64,000 bases of DNA from Archilochus colubris (Eukaryota > Chordata > Aves > Apodiformes > Trochilidae): the NCBI GenBank assembly GCA_023079485.1, contig CM041108.1:5084001-5148000 (forward strand), in the 5' to 3' direction. The notes beneath the pieces are model-generated. The model saw only the letters and a program-made list of their open reading frames with translations, was not told where the DNA came from and did not search any database. This document shows, in pieces, positions 26,101 through 39,879 of this stretch (the stretch's first letter is position 1; each line of letters starts with the position of its first letter). The translations under genes and the position numbers were made by a program.

Positions 26101-29100
26101 AGACCTGTTCCTAGCAGGATATAAAATCCTTCTCAGTTGCTGGATGTGTTAATCAGCTGGGTTTACTCTCTGTACCCTGTGCTCTTTGAAAGTTTCATCC
26201 TTTCCTCTGACCCTTACCAGGTAACCCAAGAGTGCTCCCTGGGCACTTGTGCTGGGCACTCGTTCAGTGAGAAGCAGGAGCAGGGGGCTGGTTACAAGCA
26301 CTGAACACAAAATATGTGTAAAGAGGGACTGCTGTAATGGAGTGAGCCTTCCTGAAGGAAAATTCTGAAAGCCACATGGCCTGACCCCCTTTAATAATCA
26401 TACACACCCTGTCTGAACAAGAGAGAAAAGGTACTGGAGCTGTTAGAGATTCCCACTAAAAGATGGTTATTCTTGCACTTAGTAAGGTGCATTCATTTTT
26501 TGCTTTAGCATGGGGAAAGTCCCTGGAGTCTGCTGGAGCATCTGCAATCAAAATGAGAAGTAGGGCAGCAGTGGCTGTGGGAGTGGAGCAGCCAGGAGCT
26601 GCTAGGAAGTCATTTCCATATCTATTGCAGGGCTTTTCTGATGCTGTGAGAGAGCTGTGGAATCTGTAGCAGCAGCCCTGGGAAGATGTGGAAGGGGAGC
26701 TGTTGAAGCCTCCTATTTTTCTAAACCTATTCTATTATTTCCACACTCTTTCCTTTTTGTTCTCTGCCCTTTGTTTCTGTGCTGGGGAGAATGAAAAATT
26801 AACTCCTGCTCACGCTTGCAAGGATCAGTTCCTGTGACTTGAGAGGTACACAGAATGCATCAGTGAGCTTCAGCCACCTTTTGATCTTTTCTGGGTTATG
26901 CATTTAGGAAGAATTTCTGAAAAAAAAAAAAAAAAAAAAAGATTGCTTGAACCTCCCAGTCAGCTGAGATGGCTCCAGTGAAAATATGTGAGTAAGAACA
27001 TGAGTCAGTGGTATCTGACCTAAAAATATTTTACCCTTGGAATTTCAGGCTAGTGAAGTGCTTCTGAAAGCTGGAGGAAGAGCTGGAGCAAGCCAGGGTT
27101 GCTTTTTGTTCAGCTTGCAGAATGAACATAAGGCTCAGAGTAAAATGTTTCAGTAGAGTGAATTCTTATCCCTGGGTGAGTGTGTTTGATTTCTGTGCTG
27201 GCAGTCTCAGATTTGCATTATCCTAAGGAAAAGGAAGAGACACATTGTGCTGCGTGTCACTGAGCTGTGTCACTGATGGGGAGTGAGGGAGAAGTTTTAT
27301 GTGACCAGTTTGGCTTGTCTGTGTCTTCTCTAGGAAGCAGATAATTCTTAGTTTCAAGAAGCCTGCCTGCATATTCACTGTTATCCTGGATGAGGATGAC
27401 ACTGATCAGCACTAGAAATAACTTTTTCTGCTTTCCTCTGCAGTCTGGCATCTCCCAGTCCTATCCATAGTGCAAAGAGTGAATCCACTGTAGCTCCCTC
27501 AGAGGAAAAGGACCAACTTGTGATCATCCACCCTGAGAAAGCAGAAACTAAGACAGGTACCTTGCAGAGAATGCTTTACAGCTCAGCCTTTCGTTGGGAT
27601 TTGTATCAGACTTTCTGAAGAGCTGCCCAGTGACTCAAGTAGATGTACAGAATGTGCTGCTGAGCATCAGTTCACATAAAACTAAATCCCAAAACTTTCA
27701 ACACTACAATAATGCCATAATATGGCAGTGTCTGTGAGGCTTGCAATACAATGCTTAGGAAATAAGAAGTTCTGGGAATTTCTGAAGGTGGTTTGTTTTT
27801 TTTTTCTTTTCCTTATCAGAAATGCAGCCTTTCAATAATGCTTTCTCATCAGCATCCACCCCAAGAGCAACTTATAGAGAATTATAATTAGCTTGTCAGG
27901 CAGCTGATGCTGCAGGGATCAGAAAAGGCATGCAAGGCTATGAAACTTGCTGTTAAAAGGCTTTTTTTCCAGGAGTAGATGTCTTGCCCACTTTGACATG
28001 TTATTTGACAAGTAGAAATGTTTAATGTTGCCTTGGTAATTTTTAGCATACATAGGGCTGTGCCTTGTCCCCTGTGATGAGGTCTCCAGCACTGAGGAAT
28101 CAGATGCAGCTCATCTTTGATATATGTGTGTGTGCAGGAAAGTTTCCTTTGCAGAAAGAATGAAGCATAAATCCTTGAGATGAGGCAAGGTGTCCCTGAC
28201 AGCTGCTGTGCTGGTGGTGTTGACCCCGGGCAGTTACTGTGGGGTGGAAGCTGCTTCTGGACTCCTCCATGTCATGACCACACTCAGCTGCTCTTTCTTC
28301 CAGAAGAGCCAGAACCTCACTTCCAGCCTGAGTGGCAGGCAGGGAACCCTGGCTCATACTTGGAGAATTCATGGGAGGAACAGCTTTTGGAACAACAGGA
28401 CCATTTGGAGAAGGAAATGGAGGAAGCCAAGAAGATGATTTCAGGTTTGCAGGTAACAGATTTTCTTCTCAGCCATCATTCCATTCCACGTGTGTTTATT
28501 TTCTCAGCAGCTGTGGCTTTAAGGTTTTCCTGCAGCTGAGAAACTGCCCTGGAACTTATCAGAACAGAGTCACAGTCCTGTGAGGTCTCTTGCACTGATT
28601 GTGCAAGAAGTCAGTTACCTCTTGGATCACTTTGGTTAAATGGGGGCAGTGGGGCTCTTCCCTGTGTCTCACTATGTGGGATGAATCCCTTCAGGGAAGA
28701 GTGTTTCAGGAATCAGGGAGCATTTCTGAGAGTGTGGACTGGGGTGCATTGGCTGCAGGTGCTGCTGAGCACTCTGACATCCTTTCCTGCAACGTGTAGG
28801 ATCTCCTGGCTTCTGCAATTGTGCTTTGGTGCTGGTCACATTTTCCAGAATGGAGAATGCCAAAACCATCCTTTCCAGTGTCCCAAATGCAGTTTAGAAA
28901 ACAGCTGGATCCAGCCAGAGTCTTGTTTGGAGCAGGGAATGCCTGACCCCATCCCTATGTAGCATCCTTAACCAAGAGAGCCCAGGAAAGGAGGAAAAAT
29001 GTTTTCAACTCCCTCAGCCCCAGTGTATTTTATGGGTTTCAGAGGGGATTTTAACATCAACCTGTGCAGTTTGGACACAGCCTTTTCCTAGCCAGGCTGC

Positions 29101-32100
29101 TGTGTTTTAGGAGGGAAGGTGGTGATGTCTGTGTTATCTTTTGGTTGGGGTCCAGCTCCTAGCTGGGTTCATTGGCTTGGTGCCCTGTCCTGTGATGCTC
29201 TGCTGACTCCTGGGGGTGTTGTCACCATGCAAAGCACATATATTACCCCATGGTAAAGGTGCAGCAGGGTCTGCCCAAGTGCTGGGACTCCCCCTTCTTT
29301 TCCAGGGCACTTCACAGCCCGTGGGGTTTTGTTAGCAGCTGGGGAGAACAGAGCAATCCCTGTGATTTGTGATTGGAAGTAATGCAGAGAGACAAGGAAT
29401 GGCAAGAAATCAATCGAGATTCACAGAGCTTATCAGAGGTCACAACAGGATTGCATCAGTCTTTCAGTGAGCAAGGCTGAACTCTAATATTTGGCACATT
29501 CTCTGTGCAACTATTTACTTGTGGGACCTTTTCCTTCCTACCCTGTTCCAGTCTCTCCCTGAGCAAATGACCCTCAGCCCAGTGGGTTTGACTCTGGATG
29601 GGGAGCGGAGCCCCTGATCCATATGGTAAAGACCCTGAACTCTCCCAGATAATCCTTTCTGTTTGTGCTGGGAACCATACTGGCTCGGAATTGTAAATAT
29701 TTATGTGGCAGTAAACAAAGCAGAGATTGTGTGAGAAGCATGGGCAGCCGGGCTGGAGGGTGGGGAGGGGGCGGGCACTGGCCCTGGGGACAATGGGCAG
29801 GAAACAAAAGCCTGAAAAAAAAAGGGAAAAAAAAAAATTCGATTGCTTTGTGTGCCCACTGGAGAGGTGGCACTGGGGGGACTTGGCATGTCCTGTTCCC
29901 TCAGCTCTGGCTCTGTGTTTCAGGAGCAGCTGGGATTGGGATTGCTCCCCCCTCATCTCCTGGGGTTAGGAAGAGGCAGCTGATGCTGCTAGCCCAGAAA
30001 CTGTATTTGATTTATTTTCCCCCTTTTGCTCAGTACCTAAGAACCTCCAGTTTGTGAGTTTAAAATAATCAGGGACCTGATGTACATCTCCACCAGAGGC
30101 TGCAGCTCTCTTCCTTTGAAACTCCTACTGAGATATTTTTTTTTTTTCCTTCATCTTCCCAGGCTCTGCTGCTCAGTGGGTCTTTGCCTGAGGATGAGCA
30201 GGAAGGGTCCTTTGAACTTAGTGAGCATGGAGCCTGCCCTGAAGAGCAGCTGGTGAGCACATTGCTGTACCTGCACTTCTGTGAAGCTGCTTTTTGCACT
30301 GCCCTGCCCCAGGCAGGTGGTTTGCACAATACTAAGCAGGGTTTTACATTCAGGTCATCATCCGAAGTCGTCTGGACCAGACTATGGAAGAAAATCAAGA
30401 CCTAAAGGTTAGAGGGGGACAGATGAAGGGGAAAGAGAGGTTTTGGGTCAAGAAATCTTTGCAGACTCCCTCCTCCTTGGTTATTTTGTTTTTTGGTTTA
30501 TTTTTTTGTTGGAGGGTTGACAAGGTGGGGACAGGGACAACACCCAAGGGATGAGATGGGTGGAATGTTGTGTTAGGGCTCCATCTCTGTTCCCATATTC
30601 TGCTGTGTGGGGTCTCCATCCCTCCAAGAGTGGACATATCTGTAATGATATCTGTAATTCCCTGTAATCATAATGCATTGACCTGGACAACACTCACACC
30701 ACTCGGCTGAGAAGTGTTTATTGTATCCGTGTTGGCAGTTAACGAAAGTTAGAAACAAAAGTTAGAAACAAAACTTAGTTAACAAAAGGAAGAAATAGAT
30801 TTTCCTGCATACTCTTGAAGCTGGTGAGATTAAGGTTCAGCTTCTCAACACTTTATCCACAAGAGCTGCTAAGTTTCTAGCCATGTCTGAATATAAATAG
30901 GAAATAAAAGCAGCTAAGAACAACCTGCCCTGTCAAGCCTGCCTTAGTTCAGCTTTCTGCTGCTGGCTCTGGACCCAGGACTGATGCTGAGAGAGAAGTA
31001 TTTGATATGGCCCTAAAGGATAGGCAATAGGCAATCTTTTCCTCTTAGGGCTTTAATAATGAGCTCAAGAAGCTGCTCAACAGTTTTGTCATGTTTGTAA
31101 CTCATTAAAATGGCTCAGGGCCTGAGGTGCTCATTGATCTGTGGGAAAACATGGGACTTGCTTTCTTCTGAAGCAAATGTCTGGAGGCAGAGAACCCAGA
31201 CTTGGGCTCTGAAGGGGTGAAAGGATGGCACTGAGTGACTGTGTTGCATTTCCAGAAGGAGCTGTTGAAATACAAACAAGAAGCTCGAAACCTCCAAGGA
31301 ATAAAGGTGAGCAAAAAGGGATGTTTCATCAAACAGAAACAGTGGGGCCAGCAGCAGCCACAGAGCCCTGAGGGCTGGGGAAGGAGGGGACATGGGGTGT
31401 GGGGTCCTGTCTGGGCTTTGGTGCTGGATCCAGAGGGGGATTGCAGTGAAGACAGGCACAAGGAGTTAGGTCTGCTGGGTTCTGTTCCTGTCTGTAGGAC
31501 TGGGGGTAAATGTGCTCTCTTTTGTCTGTTTCCCCTAAACAAAATGGGATATGGAGGATGCTTGCTTGGTTCTCCTGACTCTTTTATTCTGAACTCCCTC
31601 TGCCTTGGGGCATGCACAGTAGGACTGGCCCAGTGAACTCATTCTTGTCAGCAGAGGAAAAAAAAGCATGGGGGTATCCTGGTCCTTTTCAGCTGCACGT
31701 TTTTTCACATCTTTGGCTCCTCGTTGCTCAGTTTCTCCCTCCGGAGTTCTGAGCACTCATAAATCTATTCCTGAGCAGAGGTATTTTTAGAGCTGCCTGT
31801 TGGGCATTTGAGAGCTGGGAGCTCAGTCAGAAGCACAGAAATCTGCCCCAGAAGGCTTGAATTTTGGCAGGGAAATCACTTTTGGGTAAGAGAAACAGGG
31901 AAGGGCTGAGAGCCCAGGGGCAGATGTCTTTATACCCCCTGCTCTTTTGGGTCCTTAACAACAACTTCAGCCCTGTGCACAACACTGCTCTGGGTCACCC
32001 CTGCCCTGGGAAGGGTCTCTGCTTCTGTCCTGCACCTTCCTACAGGTAACATCTTTTCCTAGGATGCTTTGCAGCAAAGGCTGATGCAGCAGGATGCTTC

Positions 32101-35100
32101 AGTTCTTCAGCTGAAGCAGGAACTGTTGAGAGCAAACATGGACAAGGAGGAATTGCACAATCAGAACGTGAGTCACTGAGCTGCTCAGAGTCATTTCAGA
32201 AGGATGTTAGTGGCCCTGAAGGGTGGCATTGGTGGTTGCAGCATAGTTATGGGGGTTGTGGGGTAATGAATTGATCTGTCAGAGGTCTCTGGGCAGGGAA
32301 AACTCAGGCAGGCTGCCAGCCAGCTCTGAGACTTGCTGGAATCTCCTGGTTTTCACTCCCACTTCTTCTCCTCAAGACCTTCAGCTGCAATAGAGAGGGG
32401 CTGCCCCATGGGGCTTTCAGGACAACTGCATTCCTGTTCTGCTCCCTAGAATGCTCAGGTGTGCCTTGTCTGGAGAGAGAAGGGCAAGGAAGGGAATGTC
32501 CAGAAGTTTGGCATCCTTAGACATTAACTCCCCTGATTAACTCTGCAGATAAGTGCTCTCAGGTCACCTTGTGGCACCAGGGACAAAGGGATTGCCACTG
32601 ACTCTCCAGGAATACACCTACACCTGTGTGTTATCTCTGCAGGTTGACCTTCAGAGGAAGGTTGAAGAGAGGAATCAGCTCCTGGCAGAATACAAAGTAA
32701 TGGAACCTCTCTTCACTTTGCTGGGGGCAGCATCTTCTGGGTTCTCAGTTTTGGGAATGTGGCTGCTGCCTCCCTGGCACTGAGTCAGCTCTGGGAATGG
32801 CACTGGGCATGGTGAATAGGAGGCAATAGCCATGGTTTGTTTGGAATGAGATGGAGAGACCAGGTGTCCTCTGTGCTATGTCCACAGCTTTTTATAGTGG
32901 CTTTATTATTGTGATGGTTTTTCTGTGCTGGCTTGCTGAGTATCTGACACTTGTGCAGAAGCCTGTCAGGTCAGGTTGGGTCACCTGATTGCCCACTGAG
33001 CCCTCCTCAGAAATCTGTTTTCTTTGAGACTGTTGTCTCATCTGAGCAGTGGATCTTTGCTAGGCAAGGGAACTCCAGGCAGCAAAACATCTGAGTGATC
33101 TTTTCAAAAAAAGCTCTGACACATTTCAGCTCTGAAATGCAGCTACAAATATCCAAGTTGTGCAGCTCAGCCTGTCCAGGAACCTGATCCTGGCAGATGA
33201 TACATCCTTCCCTGCCATGGGAAGATGATTCTGAGTCTTGCTCCCTCTCCTGTTGATGCTCTTCGTGCCTGTCTTGCAGAAAGAGCTGGGACAGAAGGAT
33301 TGGCACTTGCAGCAGCATCAGAGCAAGCTGGATGAAATGCTTCGGCAGCTCTCTGAGGCCAGTTACCAGCAGGTAAGGAGCTGCCCTGCCCTGAGAGATG
33401 ATGCTCACAGAGTAGCTGGGGTTATGCTGACTCTTCTGATTCCCTCCCAGGTGGATTTGGAGCGGGAGCTGGAGCACAAGGAGGCCCTGCTAGCTCACTG
33501 CATGAAGAGAGAGGCTGAAGAGGTATGGGAGGCTTTGGTCAACTCCTCAGACTGCCAGAAGATGTTTCTGTCCAGCACTCTTTAGTTACTTGCAGATTGG
33601 GATCCCTGGGGAGGTCCTTACACTTACATCTCTAGTGGCACATGTATCTTCTCCTGGACAGGTGATGGTTTACAGTGGCCATAGTGCTCAGAGCAATGGG
33701 TTTCTCCAGACAGCAGGAAAAGGAGCTGCTCCCACAGCCCACCGAGGGGTGAGTGCACTTAATGAGGAATATTTCCCCAGAGAGTTGGTGAGAGCTCCAG
33801 ATATTTTGGATTCTTGATAGAGTTCCCCATTCTAAGGCCCGTGGCATCAGCTGGTAAGCAAGCAGCCCTGGGGGGAGTCTGATTTGTGTCTCTTGGGCAG
33901 CCCAATGATTTGCAGCTGGTCCGTGATGCCCTTCGCAGCCTCAGGAACAGTTTCAGTGGCCACGATCCCCAGCACCACACCATTGACAGCCTGGAGCAGG
34001 GCATCTCCAGCCTGATGGAACGGCTGTACCATGTGGAAACACAGAAGAGGCAAGAGAGAAGGGTAAAAAAGCTTCCTCGGGGCATTTGGCCCTTCACTTC
34101 CCCCCCTTGCACACACCCCAGAGCAGAGCAGCGATGGGAGCTCCACCTGGGAGGTGACACTTTGTTCTCACCCTTTTGGCTTTGCACCCTAGATCCGGGG
34201 GAAGTCACCAGCAAGCAGAGTAATAAATGAGTGCAGAGACTCCTGGCCTCCCAAATCCAGTAAGTGACTTTCAGCTCCTTCTCTCCCACTGCCAAAATTC
34301 AGTGCTCAGGTTCCCAGACCAGAGTCCAGGGCAGAGCATCCCTTGGGGATTGACCACCTCTGGCTTCTGCCTCCCTTTACTACAGCTCACTTTCCTCCCT
34401 GGAGTTGCTTGCTGTACAGATTAAACCTCCCTGCCAAGGGAATGAGGCAGGGACAAGCTGTGGATGGTTGGTTGTGAAGTTCCATCACGGTGGGGATCTG
34501 TCTGGAGCACTCTGGTAGCACTGCAGTATATGATGTGACAAACAGTTCCCCCTGGGATGCCTGGGAAGTGGGATCTCAGCTTTCCTGCTGGTTTGCACCA
34601 TCTAGTGGACACAAAACTGTGTGAACCTTCCTCTGCATGGTGTGCATGGCAGGGGAGCAGGAAACAAGGCATGGAGAGAAATGAGCCAGTGATAAATCCA
34701 TGCACAAGTATCCATCCTGGCCAAATAGGATGGGGAGATGGGAAGGAGGTAGAGAACCTTTTGTCTTGGTGTTGGTCACTCACTTCATCCTGTTCTGCCC
34801 ATCTGGAAGTGAAGGCAAGTGATCCTGGAGCTCCACTGGCTGGGGGTCCTGCTCAGTCCTTTTCTCCTCCAGAAAGGAGGAGAATTCACTATTCTCCTGA
34901 AATAGTGAATGTGTCTGGAGCAGGTGGTGGCAGCAATGCCCTCTGTGGATGCAGCAGGAATTCTGGAGGACAGTGCTAGGCAAATCTTTCATCCTGAAAC
35001 ACAGCACTGCTTTGCAGTGATGACCCTGCAGAGCTTTGCAGTGAGCAAGGGACTCCCTTGCCCTTCCCCAAAGGGATGATGAGCCTAGGAACCCTCCTAG

Positions 35101-36839
35101 GAACTGCTTTCCATCACAAGGCTTCCTCCTGTGATGACAGATGTGCTGAGATCACCCTGTTTGCCTCCAGCTCTGGAGACAGCCTGGTCCCCAGTGCTTG
35201 TGCTCTTTTTTTTTTTGCAGAGCTGCCTCACTCCCACAGCACACCCGTGATGAACACCAGTGCCTGCACCAAAGTGTTGTACTTCACTGACAGGTCCCTC
35301 ACACCCTTCATGGTCAACATACCAAAGAGGTGAGGCTGGCTCTGCCTTGCTGACACTGATGTTGTGTGGTCACTGCTAGCACGGGTTTCCTTTGGACTCA
35401 TTTGGGCATTGGATTTCATGCCACTGTCCAGGGAAAAGCAGTCCTCCAGCTGATGCATTTGGTTTAGAGCCAGAAGAGATTTCTGTCTTATTTTAAAGTT
35501 CCAAAACCAAGAGAAAGCAGCCAGAGGGTTGTGGCCTGTGATGCAGGATGCTCCTGTCATAGCAACTGCAGTTAGTGCAAAAGGGAAGGAGACTCTTCTG
35601 AGGTGGTTCTTGGTAAATCAGCAGAAAACTCTTCCTCTGAAGAGGACCTTGGGATTGAGGTGTGTTCCTGGAGAGGCACACTCATCCCATCCCTGTGGTC
35701 AGGATGCCACATGCCCAGCTAGACCTGTGCCCTGGCAATGCATGCCAGAGAGTTATTCCTGAGCAATGGAATACCATGGGATAGTGCCCAGCTCTTCCCT
35801 TCCAGGTTAGGGGAAGTGACTCTGAAGGATTTTAAGGCTGCCATTGACCGTGAAGGGACCCATCGGTACCACTTCAAAGCCCTGGATCCAGAGTTTGGCA
35901 CAGTCAAGGAGGAGGTGAGTGTGGAATTTAGCTTGGGATTTGGATTCAGTGTTAACCACACAACCCTGGAGACCAGGGTCCCATCACTTCTAAACTGATG
36001 GAGTCTTTGAACCCTGAACTGAGCCTCAGTTTTCCCAACTGGAGATCCAGCTCCTGTGTGAGGTGCTGGGCTGGGATGTTTGCACACCCAGCCAGAGCAA
36101 TTACCTGAATGTTCTTGGGGATTGCAGAGCCCCTTGGGCACAGACACAGCATTGCACTGGGAAAAAACCTGGATTACACCTTCCAGCTCTCACGTGGCTT
36201 TATAAAACCTGCTGCAAGGAGAGACACTGCAGGCAAAGATGGTTTATTCAGAACACAGTCTCCTGCTTCTAAAATGTTTTCCAGGGATAAGTGTGGTTTC
36301 CTTTCCTTTGTGCACAGTTTTACAGCCTTGTTCAGGCTCAGGCTAGTGTTGGTATGGCCTGGATCCATTAAATGTTACTGGGATAGTTCCTGTTTCACAA
36401 CTGGTCACCCCCGAAGGGTCACCCTGAGCAGTCAGCTGTGACGAGAGATACTGTGCAGAAACAGCTGAAGGTTGTACTCTGGATCAGAAAAGCCATTATT
36501 GCCTGTCTTCACTTTACCTTTCCTGCCCAAAACATGCCCATGCCCTTGACAGGTTAAAGGTTTGGATTTTGGTTTTTTTTACCTAAAACCCAAAAAGATT
36601 CCTCAGACCTGTGAATCACAGGTGAGGTACATGTTCTCTGGGCTGTGTAGTGAAGTCAAGGGTTGTGATCTCTGATGTGGTGCTTGACTTTTATGCTGTT
36701 CCTGCTACAGAAGAGTGGTGTCCAGGCTCCAGACATGACTGGGCTGCTTTTTTTGTAGGTGTTCCATGATGATGACATCATTCCTGGCTGGGAGGGGAAA
36801 ATTGTGGCCTGGGTGGAAGAAGACCATGGGGAGAATTAA
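11101..36839 (+). CDS. DIXDC1: DIXDC1, DIX domain-containing Wnt-pathway scaffold, long (CH-containing) form, 20 coding exons, 687 aa
   Basis: Coding exons: 11101-11160, 19744-19873, 20159-20284, 22072-22315, 23378-23485, 27444-27556, 28304-28452, 30163-30252, 30354-30407, 31256-31306, 32063-32167, 32643-32696, 33280-33372, 33451-33522, 33662-33748, 33901-34062, 34193-34259, 35221-35329, 35806-35914, 36759-36839. All junctions are GT-AG and phases agree, giving 687 residues (human 683). The start [18 protein letters not shown] matches the human long form. Residues about 20-127 form a calponin-homology actin-binding domain, about 290-485 a coiled coil, and about 601-687 the C-terminal DIX domain ([20 protein letters not shown] through [14 protein letters not shown]). 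DIX domains polymerise head-to-tail with those of Dishevelled and Axin, so DIXDC1 acts in cytoplasmic Wnt/beta-catenin signalling and neuronal development. The 5' gene end is separated by an 8.6 kb intron. Shorter CH-lacking forms are known in mammals; their start is not evident here. Confidence 0.97.
12789..12980 (-). mobile_element. CR1 LINE 3' fragment, minus orientation
   Basis: Within DIXDC1 intron 1. It starts with the reverse complement of the CR1 3' end (CACAGAATCG then AAGATCATTGAATCCAACCC) and continues as degraded CR1 3' sequence. Old and diverged. Confidence 0.75.
21301..21372 (+). mobile_element. Short CR1 3' end relic, plus orientation
   Basis: Within DIXDC1 intron 3. It resembles the last about 70 bases of CR1 (GGTCCTTTCCAGCACCAACC, then ATTCTGTGGTTCT). 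Too short to classify. Confidence 0.5.
21716..21975 (-). mobile_element. CR1 LINE 3' end, minus orientation
   Basis: Within DIXDC1 intron 3, ending about 100 bp before exon 4. It begins with the antisense CR1 tail (ATCACAGAATCAGACAGATT) and continues with diagnostic antisense segments such as CCTCCCTGGGCAGCCCATTC. The sequence is moderately diverged and truncated. Confidence 0.85.
24490..25320. promoter_or_regulatory. GC-rich block in DIXDC1 intron 5, possible internal promoter
   Basis: A run of raised GC with open frames on both strands lies inside the 4 kb intron after exon 5, against an AT-richer background. Mammalian DIXDC1 makes shorter forms without the CH domain from internal starts, so this is a candidate internal promoter. 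I could not find an ATG-containing first exon with a phase-compatible donor into exon 6. No function can be assigned from sequence alone. Confidence 0.25.
26918..26940. repeat. Poly(A) run
   Basis: About 20 consecutive A residues in DIXDC1 intron 5. There is no recognisable element attached upstream. Confidence 0.85.
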
Positions 36840-39580
36840 TCAAGCTCCTAGGTGTTGTCACTATGGAAACTTGTAACTGGCTGCTGAGCTCAAAGAATGA
36901 CCAAAAAGCATTTGTGCTGAAGGAGTCCCATTCAAGCTGCCAAAAAAGAGGCTTCTCTGCCAACCAGGGGAATGCATGGGGTGTGCATGGATGGCTGGTG
37001 TCTGACTTTCCATGGCCAAAACCAGACAGTGTTCTGAGACTGGAGATGGGTCAGAGGGAGAGAAACCCCTTGCTCTGTCCTGTCAATTAAACCTTCAAGG
37101 CCTTAATGAGGAATTGCTCCCTTCCCCTGCTTCTCCATTCCTGCAATACGTGCTGCAGACTGATCTGGGCATTTCAAGTCTGGTTTCTTGTACGTGGTAT
37201 TTACATAAATCTGCACTGATAGCACAAAGGTGAAGCTTTGCCTCTGAAGTCAGAAGAAGCTGAAGCTTTGATCAGCTTTGGTCCTGGACTTACACATGCT
37301 GCAGGAGCAGGGAACTTTCTGGATGTCCCAGACAGTACAGAACTCTGAGCTGGGGAGGGAAAACAAATCTCCTGGAGGTTTTATAGATGGTCTAAAGCAA
37401 AGACCACAAGCTTGGCAAAGCTCCCATTTCTTCTAAACCCCATTTCCTATCTCTGCTTTTCCCACTTGCTATCCAAAGCTGAGCTCACATCCCAGCCCCT
37501 CTGGGTTTGCTTGGTTGCTGTGGGGATGGGAGGACCTTGGTGCTTCTTTATTCCTGAAGGGATTGCACTTGGAAGGGGGCTGGAACCAACTGGAGTTCTT
37601 ACAACCTCTCTCCTTGCTGAGCATCTCTCCCTGCCCTCTCCTTTTTTCCAGCAAGACAGTTTGTCACCTCCTCTGCAGAGTCATCCCTGGGTGCTGATGT
37701 CCTCTCCAACACTGACCACCCCCAGCAGGATCAACTCCATCAGCCACATCACCAGTTCCCTGGAATGCCTGCTCCTGGGGTGCCTGGAGGATCAGGAAAT
37801 AAATGGCTGCTTGGGAATGATCCCTACCAGCCCTGAGGGTGGGGTTTCCTTTTTGTTCTACCCAGAAGTTCAAATGGCAGCTCAGGTTTTGGCTCATTCC
37901 TGATCGATGTGGCCCTTCCATGGGCTGAGCTGTGCTGGGCATGAGGCTGGGAGAGGGAGAACCTGGTTTTACTGTTTTATATTAACATGTCCTTTTCTAA
38001 ACATGTTCCTGTTCTTGGAATGATTTTGTACCAGTTTACATTTGTCTGAGGACTGTGGGTATTTTTATACTAGTGCAAGTGCTTTCTGTATATTTCTGCA
38101 CGCATGATACTGTGTTTTATTCATTTTCTAGTGGATGCTGCAATGTTTTGTATTGTCTCCTGCTAACCCAACACTGGGCTCATTATTTTACTATGGAAAT
38201 CCAGCTCGTTTCTACTGGGTTTTATATTTTTGCCAGCTTTAATAGGCAGCAGCAATACTATTTTCTCACTGCTCTGCTGTCTAGGAAGTAACTTAAGGCT
38301 CTTACATGGTTCTGTACCACAGTGGCACAACACAAGATGCCTCTCATTCTGGACACTTTGTTCTGGTGACTTTCTCCTTACAGACAGCAGTAGGAGAGTT
38401 CATGAACTGAACAAATTTATCAGTGGGCTGCAAGGTGGGGAATACTTTCTGTTGGAAAAGAAAAAAATACTTTCTTCTTCCCTGGAAATAGTTTTTTTTC
38501 TGTTGCATGGTTGGTAAAGAGAGCATGGGGTTGTTGTACTGAAATCCTTTGTATTTGAACTGCAGATTTTCCTCAAGTGTTTCTTCAGGTTTTACTCATC
38601 AATTCTATTCCAGCAAGAGCTGCCCTAGAGTTTTCTGGAGAAAATGAGTTCTCCAGGTCTGTAGTTACCAGTTCCATACCCCTCTGAGCAGCTTGGGGTG
38701 CTGAAGACAGGAGGCAGAGAGAGATCAGAGCTTCTGACAGAGAAGTCCTCAGTGCAGCCTTGTTTTCTCATGCAGAAAATAATTTCCTGATACAGGACAC
38801 AGCCTCCTCTTGTCCTGAGGTTGGTTTCCTAACCATGGTCACACTTAAAATGTTCACTGCCACCAGAAAGCCAAGGACTGAACCCCAGCATGGAAATGTA
38901 CCTTTCCTTCATGCTGACATCACTTGTAAGAAACAGATGTGTCCTGAAACAGAGCCATGGATAGGAATGCTCTGTTCTTGGGATTCCTGTCTGCAGCTCC
39001 CCTCTGGGATTTGGGATTTCTGGCACTGGAACTGCAGGACTGCTGTGGGTTCAGCTTTATTCTGTATTGGCACTGCAGCCTTCTTCAGACTTTTTACCTT
39101 TGCCTGATAGACAGAAAGGTATCTGGAAGGGAGCTAGAGAGTATCAGGCTTGGGAATTAGGTATCAGATGGAAAAAACCATTGGTCTGGTCTTTCTAATA
39201 AAAGCAGAAGATGGTGGTGTTAAATCAGAAGGTTTGGCACTGCTACAGTACTGACTTCTGTGGGTTTATTCTAGGGGATGTGCTCTTAACATTATACCCA
39301 GGACTTGCATTTTCCACTCTTCTGAATGTTTATTTCTGCCCAAATTTCTTCGGAGTTGCTTTCCTATCCCTGTAACTGTACCTTGCCTACGTAGCACACG
39401 TGCTCTGTGTAAATTTCTATTTTCATAGAAACCAATGTTTGCATTTATCCCTTTGGTCAGGTACCCTCAATCCTGTTCTGGAGGGAAATGAAGCTTTATG
39501 TGTACACCCAAGCCAGCCCCATGCCTGGCCAGCTCAGCCTTAGCAGACCAAGCAGCTTCCATAATAAAACGGGGTTTGCA
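36840..39580 (+). other. DIXDC1 3' UTR and 3' flank
   Basis: AT-richer noncoding sequence after the DIXDC1 stop. Sense AATAAA hexamers occur at 37798-37803, 39197-39202 and 39563-39568. A long 3' UTR ending near one of these is plausible, as human DIXDC1 has a long 3' UTR. No further coding exon is seen. Confidence 0.5.
39563..39568 (+). terminator. Candidate distal poly(A) signal for DIXDC1
   Basis: AATAAA in sense orientation, the last one before the sequence turns into the GC-rich DLAT promoter block. An alternative is 39197-39202. Confidence 0.4.
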
Positions 39581-39879
39581 AACCGAGTCTGTTCAGTGCT
39601 TGTGCCCTTCACCCTCTCCTTGCCCTCATCCCCCTCCCCGTATTCCCACACAGGGGCTCTTCCTAAAATCAATCCAGCCCCCTCCCCATCCCCCTGTCCC
39701 TCAGCAGCCCTGGTGTGCCGAGCCCGAGACACCCCAAAGATCTTTGGGGAGGGCACAGCGGGACCGGGACCCTCTGGGACAATCCCTGGACAGCCCCTGG
39801 AAGCCTCTGGACAGCCCCTGGAGAGCTTCTCCTGCTCAGCTGTGCCCCCGCACCGCCGCTTTCCCGCACCTCTCCGCAC